A stretch of DNA of 64,000 nt, taken from contig CASEYV010000002.1 in assembly GCA_949292245.1 (NCBI GenBank), positions 1 to 64,000 on the forward strand. Reading direction: 5' to 3'. Every line of letters starts with the position of its first letter. Position 1 is the first letter of the stretch. This DNA comes from an uncultured bacterium. GTDB taxonomy: Bacteria; Bacillota_I; Bacilli_A; RF39; UBA660. Both the position numbers and the translations under genes were made by a program. Positions 30,410-38,546 of this stretch are shown here, piece after piece. The notes under the pieces were generated by a model. The model was given only the letters and a program-made list of their open reading frames with translations, was not told the DNA's origin and made no database searches.

Positions 30410-30961
30410 ATGAGTTGGATTCAAGAGTCAAGAATAGTAAAACTTAAAAAAGATAAACCACTTAAAGATGGTAATGTATCATGTTATATTACTGCATCTA
30501 CTCAATTATATGGTATAACCAAAGCATTTGCTGTAAATAAAAATAACGAAGTAATTTCTTTTAATGATAAAGTGTATTACGGAAGGCCTGAAGATATTCT
30601 AAAGACTTATACATTTAAAGAGCTTGGAGTAACAGAAAATTATTTCAATAAACACTATATGGATAAAAAATTTTTATTTGTAATACCGTTTAATACTTAT
30701 ATTGAACCATATAAATTAGAGAAAAAAGTAAGGGGTACAAGAAAAATTGAAAAAGATGAACTACCTATATTAAAATTTTTGATAGTTGAAAATTATTGTC
30801 ATGGGGAAAAAATTAATCCATTTGACATTCCTAATCATCTACATGAATTTTGTATGGAGTTAGATATTATTGATGCATTAACTTGGTATCAATCCCACAA
30901 CAAAAGGGAAGGACTTTTAGATTATATTAATTATTTTGAAGACTTACGTAACAAAAGGTGA
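30410..30961 (+). CDS. Hypothetical protein (183 aa)
   Basis: ATG 30410 behind TTGGGGAATGAA. N-terminal half is beta-rich (SCYITASTQLYGITKAFAV), with a C-terminal helical part (CMELDIIDALTWYQSHNKRE). Not recognised. The codons are G/T-richer than those of the modules before it, and a new operon seems to start at ~30.2 kb. Confidence 0.6.
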   Translation: MSWIQESRIVKLKKDKPLKDGNVSCYITASTQLYGITKAFAVNKNNEVISFNDKVYYGRPEDILKTYTFKELGVTENYFNKHYMDKKFLFVIPFNTYIEPYKLEKKVRGTRKIEKDELPILKFLIVENYCHGEKINPFDIPNHLHEFCMELDIIDALTWYQSHNKREGLLDYINYFEDLRNKR

Positions 30962-30965
30962 TTAT

Positions 30966-31496
30966 TTGTCAGATGTTGTAATATCATATAGCGATATGGC
31001 GGATTTTATTATGAAATGTGCTGATGAATTTACTGAATATTGTGATGAAAATAATATAGACACAATGGATTTTTATGGTAGTTTTGATAGATTATATGAT
31101 AGGGCAGGAATGGTATCAGAATTAAGGGAATATGAAGATACACCGTTGTTTAATTATGTAGCAGTTGAAAATTTACATAATGCTATAGATAGATTAAGGT
31201 CTGCTATGAAAGGCTATGAATCTGAATTACCTGATTCTGAATGGGGTAATAAAATCAGAGAATTAAATAGGATTAATCATAAATTGTCTAATAAATATAA
31301 TGAATATAGACAACTTAGAATGGATTCTGAAGATTTTTATAGGGTATACGGTTTCTATAGAGAGCTTGAAATCTTGTCAAAAGAATTAGATTATGCTCAA
31401 TCATATATAAAAAGTACAAACTCTGCTCTAAAATTATTATTAAAACGAAGTATACCAGAATTAATTAAAATAAGTGCTAAATATAGTGATTTATAA
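30966..31496 (+). CDS. Helical hypothetical protein (176 aa), TTG start
   Basis: AAAAGGTGATTAT precedes TTG at 30966; an upstream in-frame ATG would overlap the previous gene and lacks an SD. The product is helical with YSDMADFIMKCADEFTEYCD and a coiled-coil-like middle. Not recognised. Confidence 0.6.
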   Translation: MSDVVISYSDMADFIMKCADEFTEYCDENNIDTMDFYGSFDRLYDRAGMVSELREYEDTPLFNYVAVENLHNAIDRLRSAMKGYESELPDSEWGNKIRELNRINHKLSNKYNEYRQLRMDSEDFYRVYGFYRELEILSKELDYAQSYIKSTNSALKLLLKRSIPELIKISAKYSDL

Positions 31497-31579
31497 TGAA
31501 TATCATAGGATATATTGGTGGATTATATATTTTTTTAATTATTATTATATTTTTCATCTACATAATAAGGAGGTATTAA
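31496..31579 (+). CDS. 27-aa membrane peptide
   Basis: Start overlaps the preceding stop (TAATG) and the stop overlaps the next start (TAAATG). A single hydrophobic segment (GGLYIFLIIIIFFIYII) followed by RRY. Its last codons hold the AAGGAGGT SD of the following gene. Looks like a genuine micro-membrane protein. Confidence 0.5.
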   Translation: MNIIGYIGGLYIFLIIIIFFIYIIRRY

Positions 31580-31849
31580 ATGGATAATGAAATGAACATA
31601 CATGATTACAAAGACATAATCAATAATAATTACGGTATACAGCTTGAAATATTATTAGATAAGATAGATGACAACTTATTTTATGTTAAAAAAGAAATTG
31701 CTGTACATAAGATGAAAAAAGAGGAATTATCTCCTACATTAATTGAAGAGTTATATAACACTTTAAACGAAATAAAAGATGACTTAATAATTTATAGACA
31801 AACACTTCAGGACCATCATAATTTTCATGAAAACATTAAGGAGATTTAA
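31580..31849 (+). CDS. Helical hypothetical protein (89 aa)
   Basis: Strong SD AAGGAGGTATTAA. Two long charged helices (IQLEILLDKIDDNLFYVKKE and ELYNTLNEIKDDLIIYRQTL). Likely a helical dimer; function unknown. Confidence 0.6.
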   Translation: MDNEMNIHDYKDIINNNYGIQLEILLDKIDDNLFYVKKEIAVHKMKKEELSPTLIEELYNTLNEIKDDLIIYRQTLQDHHNFHENIKEI

Positions 31850-31853
31850 TACT

Positions 31854-32036
31854 ATGACTTTTAAAGATGATAGAAAGACAGCTCCTTTAAATATCAAGTT
31901 ATATAATGATGAGAAAAAAGTTTACATACCATATTTAATATGGAATATGTTCGAAAAAACATGTTGGGATTGTGTTCCAGCACGTTTATCTGATAATTAT
32001 TATTGGAATGCTCATAGGAGTTGGTTAATTGCTTGA
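31854..32036 (+). CDS. Small hypothetical protein (60 aa)
   Basis: ATG 31854 behind TAAGGAGATTTAATACT. Contains PYLIWNMFEKTCWDCVPARL with a CWDC pair that could be redox-active or metal-binding. Not recognised. Confidence 0.55.
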   Translation: MTFKDDRKTAPLNIKLYNDEKKVYIPYLIWNMFEKTCWDCVPARLSDNYYWNAHRSWLIA

Positions 32037-32340
32037 AAGAGATATACAAATGATAGCACAACATTTAACGATGTTAAATATAATGTATACTGATGAAGAA
32101 ATAGCATATTTAAGAAAATTAAAAGAAGTATTACCACTATCAATATACGAAATAGTTGATACTATAGATTTACAGAACGATGGTTTTTTTGATGATATTA
32201 CAGTAGTAATACAAATTCCATATCACTATGGAGAATATGCAAAAGCAATACTAAAAGATTACAACCCTATTATAAATTATGAAGATTATGGTATAGAATT
32301 TCATATTCCAATAATGAATATTAAAGGTGATACAGAGTGA
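32029..32340 (+). CDS. Hypothetical protein (103 aa)
   Basis: Probable TTG start at 32029 after TAGGAGTTGG; ATG 32050 is the alternative. Helical first half, then strands (ITVVIQIPYHYGEYAKAIL, YGIEFHIPIM). Its end contains the AAAGGTGAT SD of the next methyltransferase, so the two are coupled. Confidence 0.55.
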   Translation: MLERDIQMIAQHLTMLNIMYTDEEIAYLRKLKEVLPLSIYEIVDTIDLQNDGFFDDITVVIQIPYHYGEYAKAILKDYNPIINYEDYGIEFHIPIMNIKGDTE

Positions 32341-33383
32341 TAAATGGAATTTCATTGTTTGCTAATGTTGGAATAGCTGAAACATACTTTAAAGAAAACG
32401 GCATCAATATCGTTGTAGCTAATGAATTATTGGTCGAAAGATGTAGAATTTACAAACATATATATCCAAGTTGTGATATTATATGTGGTGATATATCTGA
32501 AAATACTATTTTTAATAAACTTGTTGAGTTATATAATTTAAACGAATGTGATTTTTTAATTGCAACTCCACCATGTCAGGGCATGAGCCAAGCTGGAAAA
32601 ATGGACCCTGATGACCCAAGAAATTCATTAATAATTCATACAATAGAGTTCATTAAAAAAACACAACCATCAAACATCATAATAGAAAACGTTCCACAAA
32701 TTCTCAAATTCTCAATAAAAATAAACGATGTTGAAAAAAAAATTTTAGACTACATCGTTGAAGAATTAGAACCATTAGGATACAACATAAATTACGATGT
32801 ATTAAATGCTGCCGACTACAACACTCCACAAAATAGAAAAAGAGCCATCTTTCTCATATCAAAAATTTCTAAATGGGAATTCCCAGAAAAACAACCTGAA
32901 ATAACAGTAAGAGAAGCTATAGGAAACCTTCCATCATTAGAAAGCGGAGAGGTATCTAATATTCCACGTCATTATGCTAAAAACCATGCAAAAAGACATA
33001 TAGTATGGATGAAATACACTCCAACTGGAAAAACTGCCTTCGATAACGAAATATATTATCCACAAAAAGATGGCAGAAAAATTAAAGGATATAGAACAAC
33101 ATATAAAAGAATGGAATGGGATAAACCAGCACCAACAATAACAATGTGTAATGGTTCAATCTCATCACAAAACAATGTACATCCTGGTTATAAATTAAAT
33201 GATGGAACTTACTCAGATGCAAGAGTTCTATCAATATTAGAACTATTAAGACTAACAGGACTTCCAGATGACTGGAACTACCCAGAAAATATATCAGATA
33301 ACTTATTAAGAAAAATCATCGGAGAAGGCTTTCCACCCCATTTCGCAGCATCTTTATTAAAAACAATGCCAATAACCAATTAG
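32337..33383 (+). CDS. DNA (cytosine-5) methyltransferase, second type (348 aa)
   Basis: Motif I ISLFANVGIAETYF (res ~4), IV ATPPCQGMSQAG with the catalytic Cys (~80), VI IIIENVPQIL (~114), VIII QNRKRAIFLI (~160), and X GEGFPPHFAASLL at the end. GTG start: the frame has no ATG nearby and AAAGGTGAT lies 7 bases upstream. It is only distantly similar to the enzyme at 19071 and should have another target. PTITMCNGSISSQ is the usual pre-motif IX segment. Orphan modification enzyme. Confidence 0.92.
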   Translation: MINGISLFANVGIAETYFKENGINIVVANELLVERCRIYKHIYPSCDIICGDISENTIFNKLVELYNLNECDFLIATPPCQGMSQAGKMDPDDPRNSLIIHTIEFIKKTQPSNIIIENVPQILKFSIKINDVEKKILDYIVEELEPLGYNINYDVLNAADYNTPQNRKRAIFLISKISKWEFPEKQPEITVREAIGNLPSLESGEVSNIPRHYAKNHAKRHIVWMKYTPTGKTAFDNEIYYPQKDGRKIKGYRTTYKRMEWDKPAPTITMCNGSISSQNNVHPGYKLNDGTYSDARVLSILELLRLTGLPDDWNYPENISDNLLRKIIGEGFPPHFAASLLKTMPITN

Positions 33384-33394
33384 GTCGTGATAGA

Positions 33395-33691
33395 ATGACT
33401 AAATTATCATTTAAAGAAAAAGAAAAAATTCAAATCAAATTACAAAGAATTAATAAACAATTAAACGATATTGTTGAAAATATTGAGGCTATGTACATTC
33501 TAATAAACCCAGAAGACCCACTTGAAACTTCAATATTAAATCCAGAACATCCATTTTCTGGATGGTTAGAAAAGATAGTAAACGGCACATTAAAAGATGC
33601 CAAGAAACTTCAAAAGGAAACTAAAAAACTTCAAAAACAAGTTAAAGTTAAAAAAATTAAAAAAGATAAAAAAATAGAACAAGACATATAG
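33395..33691 (+). CDS. Coiled-coil basic protein (98 aa)
   Basis: Follows the methyltransferase by 11 bases. N- and C-terminal Lys/Glu/Gln-rich helices (KLQRINKQLNDIVENIEAM, DAKKLQKETKKLQKQVK) flank a Pro-rich turn. May bind nucleic acid or the methyltransferase; no family recognised. Confidence 0.55.
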   Translation: MTKLSFKEKEKIQIKLQRINKQLNDIVENIEAMYILINPEDPLETSILNPEHPFSGWLEKIVNGTLKDAKKLQKETKKLQKQVKVKKIKKDKKIEQDI

Positions 33692-33709
33692 ATGAAGTTG
33701 GTGAGAAAT

Positions 33710-33853
33710 ATGAGTGAAGATAACTTATCTAAAATAATTAATATTATCTATGATTATACATTAGACCTTCCATGTATAACAAAAATAGATGAAGATAAAA
33801 TTAAGCAAACGGCTGGAAGAATTTACTCTATATTTATTGAAAAAAACAATTAA
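33710..33853 (+). CDS. Small hypothetical protein (47 aa)
   Basis: ATG 33710 behind TTGGTGAGAAAT. Helical, with LPCITKIDEDKIKQTAG in the middle. Last gene before the hairpin-rich non-coding stretch. Not recognised. Confidence 0.5.
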   Translation: MSEDNLSKIINIIYDYTLDLPCITKIDEDKIKQTAGRIYSIFIEKNN

Positions 33854-33902
33854 AAAAGCAAACCGTAATATTTAAATATGATGACTTACAGAATAATTAA
33901 TT

Positions 33903-34222
33903 GAATTGTAAATAATAATTATTATATACAATTCTTTTAATAAAGCCTTTAATTAGCCTCCTTAGAGATTTTATCTCTTTTTAATTAAAGTTGAAATCGT
34001 TTAATTTATTATGCGATAATAAGGGGTTCTAACCCCCTTATATCATAGGCATCTATAAGATATAAGGTATTTATTATTTTATTATAATAAATACCTGTCT
34101 ATATAGTTTGACTATTGAAACAACTCTATATAAATAAAATTTGTTTAATTAATGCTATTATAGTATATACTACTATAGCATACACACCTCCGACCCAACA
34201 CGTGGAGTGATTTTATCACTCC
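33903..34222 (+). promoter_or_regulatory. Cluster of six strong hairpins in a 558-base gene-free gap
   Basis: Stems at 33903-33934 (GAATTGTA/TACAATTC with a pairing interior), 33947-33990 (CTTTAATTA/TAATTAAAG around AGAGA/TCTCT), 34020-34040 (AAGGGGTT/AACCCCCTT), 34065-34096 (AGGTATTTATTAT/ATAATAAATACCT), 34154-34179 and 34204-34222 (GGAGTGA/TCACTCC). The strand is uncertain. Could be one ~330-nt structured RNA or several processing/terminator elements. No gene is seen in the gap. Confidence 0.55.
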
Positions 34223-34350
34223 CACCCTTTATTTTTGAAACTATTTTTTCACACATAATATTTTATATATAATAAAATTAAATATTTTAATATTTCCCTT
34301 TATTTACTGTAGAAGAACATTTTTTCTTATTTTCTTATGATACATAAAAC

Positions 34351-34364
34351 AAAAGTTTTATATA
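34351..34364 (+). promoter_or_regulatory. TATA promoter of the replication operon
   Basis: AAAAGTTTTATATA, ~48 bases before ATG 34412. The identical string recurs at 40469-40482, so replication genes share a promoter type. Confidence 0.65.
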
Positions 34365-34411
34365 CCTAATCTAATATATTATACCTTAACAAAAAAAAGT
34401 GAGGTAAATAT

Positions 34412-34846
34412 ATGAAATTAAAGAAAGATACTGCATCTACTAACATTAAAATAAGTAGAGATTTACAGCAGATACTTAAAGACAGTAAAAATAAGGGTGA
34501 AAATTATGATAACTGCATAAGAAGACTCATTAAAGGAACTGTAAAGAGAAATGGGGTTATTATTTCACAGGAAGATAGTGCGTTTGGTTTATCCGATATT
34601 TACTACAATGATGATTTTACTGATACCGTAGAAAAATTTAAAGAAATATCATTTTCTATGCTAAAAGAGGCACAAGTCGGAGATATATTTAAACCAGAAG
34701 AACCAGAAGATATAGACTTAGAAAACAAGAGTAATGAGTCATTAGAAGTAGTATCAAAAACTGATAAAGCTTGTTATTGTGTTTTATATACACATAAAAA
34801 CGATATTCTATCTGATACTGAAGCTATAACATTTACTTGGTTATGA
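34412..34846 (+). CDS. Ribbon-helix-helix regulator (144 aa)
   Basis: Residues ~9-45 (STNIKISRDLQQILKDSKNK, NYDNCIRRLIKG) have the strand-helix-helix pattern of RHH DNA-binding proteins. The remaining ~95 residues are acidic then beta-like (ACYCVLYTHKNDILSDTEA), unlike short antitoxins, and could form a sensor or oligomer domain. Positioned at the head of the primase operon, it may control it; the AAAAGTTTTATATA promoter or the hairpins upstream would be the targets. Confidence 0.7.
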   Translation: MKLKKDTASTNIKISRDLQQILKDSKNKGENYDNCIRRLIKGTVKRNGVIISQEDSAFGLSDIYYNDDFTDTVEKFKEISFSMLKEAQVGDIFKPEEPEDIDLENKSNESLEVVSKTDKACYCVLYTHKNDILSDTEAITFTWL

Positions 34847-34935
34847 TAAGAATATTTATATAATTAATAAAACTAATAATAATTTTAGCTGAAAACTATT
34901 TCGTTTAATAAAAAAATTTTAGAGAGGTTTTATCA

Positions 34936-37689
34936 TTGTTTGAATATATGAAAAGTGCTATAGAAAATGGAACCATTGTAGCTGTCCCAACAATGGGTGA
35001 AAATCAAAAAGGGACAACTACAAAATGGAAAGATTTGATAAGAACAAATTTTAACGATATTAAAGATAAAAAATCAGTTTTAATAAAAATTCCTGAATAT
35101 ACGGACCCTAGTCTTTTTAAATTTGTGGTTATAGATGTTGATGGAAGAAAATTCTCACAGAAGAATACTGATTTTACTTTTGAAGTAGTTAATATTTTAT
35201 TTAACAAACTTTATAATCATTTAATTAATTTAGGATGGGAAGAAGGTAAAGATTTTTTAACTGTTACAACAGCAAACGATAAAAAGCACTTTTATATAGC
35301 AGTAAAACCTGTAGAAGATGATAAAGAAGTTGTTTCAAAGCAAAATAATCATTTACTTAAGAACTTTAGATATGGTAGTGGACCACTTGAGGGAGAAAAA
35401 ATATCAAACGATATTGAATTATTTGGATACCATAGCCAATCATTAATTATGGCTCCTGAAAGTCAATTCAGCTACGGAACATATAATGCAAATACTGAAT
35501 TTAATTTAGAGTCTTTAGTTCCCAAAACCTATTCAACCATTATTAAAACAATTAAAAATGCTTTTGAAGATTGGTATGATGATACAAATATAAACGATGT
35601 ACAAGACAACCAACAAAATAATGATTTAAGTTTCCTAACATTCGATAAAAGCAAAAAATACGAAAGAAAAAAACTACAGGATTTTAATGTAGTTAAATTA
35701 TCTGATTTACTTCTTGAAGCTTTTATGATTGAAGGAATGCCTAAACACGAATTTGAGATAGCAATTTGTGAATACTTAGGAAAATATTTATATCAAGACC
35801 AACTTAATGAAGTTAAAAAATTAATCCTAAAAAAAGCTCCAGAATCTCTTTTTAACGATATTATAAACTTCAACACTAATTGGATAGTTAATGATGATGT
35901 TGATAAAAAAACTGGATTAAAAACAGCATTACAATTAATTAATATCCAAAAAGGTGGAGATTATGCTCAAAGATGGCAAAATAGATTATCAATGGCAATG
36001 GAATATGCTTATTATATTCTACCAATAATTGATGATAAAAGAGCACGTTCTGGAAGTAAATTAAAAGGATTTTATGTATCACATCGTGGAATAGCTGAAG
36101 AAACATTTGAAGTTTGTAGCAAAGAAGGTGAAAAACCATTCCTTTTACAAACAGGTATTCGTGAAAATGTGTTCCACGATAATATGGTTATATCTATATC
36201 AGAATTCACGTCCGATATTCAAGTAACAGAAGACGAAAGAGTATTCTCTATCATTGAAGAAGGTGGACGTAGTTACACTTATGTATTAAAAAGATTTAAA
36301 AATCAATATCAAGGATTTGAAAGATTTTTAGTATTAGCTGCAGCTAATGGATATATTGAAAAAGTTAATGCTCCAGCATATCCAGGGTTTTATTTAATGC
36401 CTGATAATACTATAAAAAAATACGATATATCTGAAACAAATCGTATGGAATATATTGAACCAATTTGTCCGTTACGTGGAGATGTAAAAAATGCAATAGA
36501 TTTATACTCTGATATAGCTGAAGCTATTGGTATAGAGGAAAAAATTGCTATTGGTTCATTTATTGTAGGAACCGTTATACCATTTGGATACTTATTCCGC
36601 CAAGACTTAAAAAGATTAATGCCAACTTTAATTTTAGCTGGGGATGCAGGTACAGGTAAATCTGTTTTAGCAAAAAGTTTAGCAAATTTTTATCAAACTA
36701 TCTTACCAAGAAAAATCACTTATGGACCTGGGGACGTAAGTACAGCATTTGGATTTGTTCATAACTGTATGGAATCAACTACATTCACTTGTGTTATTGA
36801 TGAAGCAGATAAAGTTCTTACACCAAGTAGCGACCACTACAATATATTTAAAGATGCTGCTGAAAAAATTGATGTAAGAGAAACAACCTGGAATAAATCA
36901 TATGCAAGGGTTATTCCAATTTTAACATTAAACCCACATATAGAACAAAACGAAGAAACAGCCCCAATTTTACGTAGAAATGTTTGTTATAATTTATATG
37001 GAAATTCTATGTTTGACCCTGATACAATATCTAATAATCTTTCTAGAGTCATCGATAAAGATGGTATGTTTGGGGTAAGACTATCAGAATTGGGGGCAAT
37101 TGGAGAATATATTTATTATTATCTACATGAATACTTCAAAACACCTCGTACAGGTAATGTTCTTCAAATAGCTGAAGAAGCTGTTAAAAGTATGTTTGAG
37201 TATATAGGTGATACTGATAATAAAATATACAATTATATTACAAATAAAGAAAAACTCCCAGATGTATATCGTTTAGATGATGATAATTTTAATTTAATAG
37301 AAGAGTCTAAACAAAATACCTTAAGTATATTTTATACTATTTTAAGATTAGAATTTTTAAAATTTAGAAATAGTAATACATCTCAAAGGCCAGAATTTTT
37401 AGAAGCGTCTACTACAAGAGAATTATTCAAAACAAGGGTAATCAAAGGATTACACCCATGGATTGAATATTATGCTTCAACAAGAACTGAAAAATACTAT
37501 ATTAAAGATGTTATTTTAACCCATATTTTATCAACTAATAAAATGATAAATAAAAATAATAGTGTTATGGCAAAAAGAAGAATTATTAAAGATTGTCTTC
37601 AATTAAATAAAGGTGTATTACGTATTAACGGAAAAATCATTCGTGCTACGGAAATAGATATAGATGATTTATTAGATAACATTCTTTAA
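34936..37689 (+). CDS. Primase-polymerase/helicase, replication protein (917 aa)
   Basis: The first ~220 residues carry FKFVVIDVDGRKF and KKHFYIAV, consistent with an archaeo-eukaryotic primase (PrimPol) fold, where acidic residues of D-x-D bind metal. A linker follows, then an AAA+/SF3-like helicase with Walker A LAGDAGTGKSVLAKSL (~568), Walker B FTCVIDEAD (~612) and a sensor Asn (LTLNPH). So one protein would prime and unwind. Starts with TTG at 34936 (ATG 34948 is possible). It overlaps the opposite-strand gene by 4 bases at its end. Confidence 0.8.
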   Translation: MFEYMKSAIENGTIVAVPTMGENQKGTTTKWKDLIRTNFNDIKDKKSVLIKIPEYTDPSLFKFVVIDVDGRKFSQKNTDFTFEVVNILFNKLYNHLINLGWEEGKDFLTVTTANDKKHFYIAVKPVEDDKEVVSKQNNHLLKNFRYGSGPLEGEKISNDIELFGYHSQSLIMAPESQFSYGTYNANTEFNLESLVPKTYSTIIKTIKNAFEDWYDDTNINDVQDNQQNNDLSFLTFDKSKKYERKKLQDFNVVKLSDLLLEAFMIEGMPKHEFEIAICEYLGKYLYQDQLNEVKKLILKKAPESLFNDIINFNTNWIVNDDVDKKTGLKTALQLINIQKGGDYAQRWQNRLSMAMEYAYYILPIIDDKRARSGSKLKGFYVSHRGIAEETFEVCSKEGEKPFLLQTGIRENVFHDNMVISISEFTSDIQVTEDERVFSIIEEGGRSYTYVLKRFKNQYQGFERFLVLAAANGYIEKVNAPAYPGFYLMPDNTIKKYDISETNRMEYIEPICPLRGDVKNAIDLYSDIAEAIGIEEKIAIGSFIVGTVIPFGYLFRQDLKRLMPTLILAGDAGTGKSVLAKSLANFYQTILPRKITYGPGDVSTAFGFVHNCMESTTFTCVIDEADKVLTPSSDHYNIFKDAAEKIDVRETTWNKSYARVIPILTLNPHIEQNEETAPILRRNVCYNLYGNSMFDPDTISNNLSRVIDKDGMFGVRLSELGAIGEYIYYYLHEYFKTPRTGNVLQIAEEAVKSMFEYIGDTDNKIYNYITNKEKLPDVYRLDDDNFNLIEESKQNTLSIFYTILRLEFLKFRNSNTSQRPEFLEASTTRELFKTRVIKGLHPWIEYYASTRTEKYYIKDVILTHILSTNKMINKNNSVMAKRRIIKDCLQLNKGVLRINGKIIRATEIDIDDLLDNIL

Positions 37690-38444
37690 ATCATTATATC
37701 TTTTATTAATATATTTTCTTTATAAAATTGTCCTAATAGATTATATATAAATATGTTATAAACTGGGAATATTACCAAGTAAATTGGAATCATCATAAAA
37801 ATAGAAATATCTAACATATATAAACATATTTTAAATGTTGCATATATTATCAATCCTGATGTTATTAACCATTTAAGAAAATCAAATTTCATTATTCTTA
37901 TATCATTAATCATTTCAATAATATCTATAGCTTTTATTACTTTTTTTGTTTTTGCTAATCTAGCAACACCTATTGAGCAAAATATAGTTGAAATTGTTGA
38001 GAAAATCATCACAACAGGATGTATATTTTCTAAAGGAATAATGAATTCTGTTGAAAAACCTATTATACTTAATACAAATAACTCTATAAATCCATCTACA
38101 TTTACAAATTTAACATGAAAAAAAGATAATATTATTATAAATACTCCGAATGGTATAAAATAATATACACAATTAACAAGATAAACCTTTATCCCTTCAA
38201 TAAACGATAATTTAATATTTATTTTAGGCATTTTTGTATTATGAAATATACCATCTCTTATAGTTTTCATAAAAAATCCAATTATTATTGTTCCAATTAA
38301 AGTGTAAGTAATAGAACTTATTGGACTTTCATAAAATTGAAAAAAAACAACCAATAATAAACTTAATAAACCCAATCCTAATAGCATTGGAATATTTGAG
38401 AAGGTATATTGTAATGAATTTTTAACTGCATCTATATATCTCAT
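37686..38444 (-). CDS. DUF4013-like multi-pass membrane protein (252 aa)
   Basis: Five or six hydrophobic segments (MLLGLGLLSLLLVVFFQFY, FIPFGVFIIILSFFHV, FMMIPIYLVIFPVYNIFIY). The start MRYIDAVKNSLQYTFSNIPM and overall layout fit DUF4013, a family abundant in Methanobacteriales with unknown function. Being the only minus-strand gene in a plus-strand replication block, it may be a captured host gene or a superinfection-exclusion-type membrane protein. Confidence 0.6.
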   Translation of the reverse strand: MRYIDAVKNSLQYTFSNIPMLLGLGLLSLLLVVFFQFYESPISSITYTLIGTIIIGFFMKTIRDGIFHNTKMPKINIKLSFIEGIKVYLVNCVYYFIPFGVFIIILSFFHVKFVNVDGFIELFVLSIIGFSTEFIIPLENIHPVVMIFSTISTIFCSIGVARLAKTKKVIKAIDIIEMINDIRIMKFDFLKWLITSGLIIYATFKICLYMLDISIFMMIPIYLVIFPVYNIFIYNLLGQFYKENILIKDIMI

Positions 38445-38501
38445 GTGTTTTTTTATAAAAAAACAAATTTATAAATATTAATAATTTTTGTGTATTTATA
38501 G

Positions 38502-38514
38502 AAAAACTTATAAA
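38502..38514 (+). promoter_or_regulatory. TATA promoter of the helicase gene
   Basis: AAAAACTTATAAAC, about 35 bases upstream of ATG 38547, leaving a leader of ~12 bases with AGGTGATAAA. Confidence 0.55.
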
Positions 38515-38546
38515 CAATAGATGATATAATAATAATAGGTGATAAA

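Noticed and set aside
19071..33383. Complete restriction-modification systems
   Set aside because: No PD-(D/E)xK, PLD, HNH or Res-type helicase gene was seen beside any of the four methyltransferases.
34020..34040. Possible rRNA or tRNA fragment in the hairpin cluster
   Set aside because: The GC-rich stems do not form a cloverleaf and match no rRNA segment I know.
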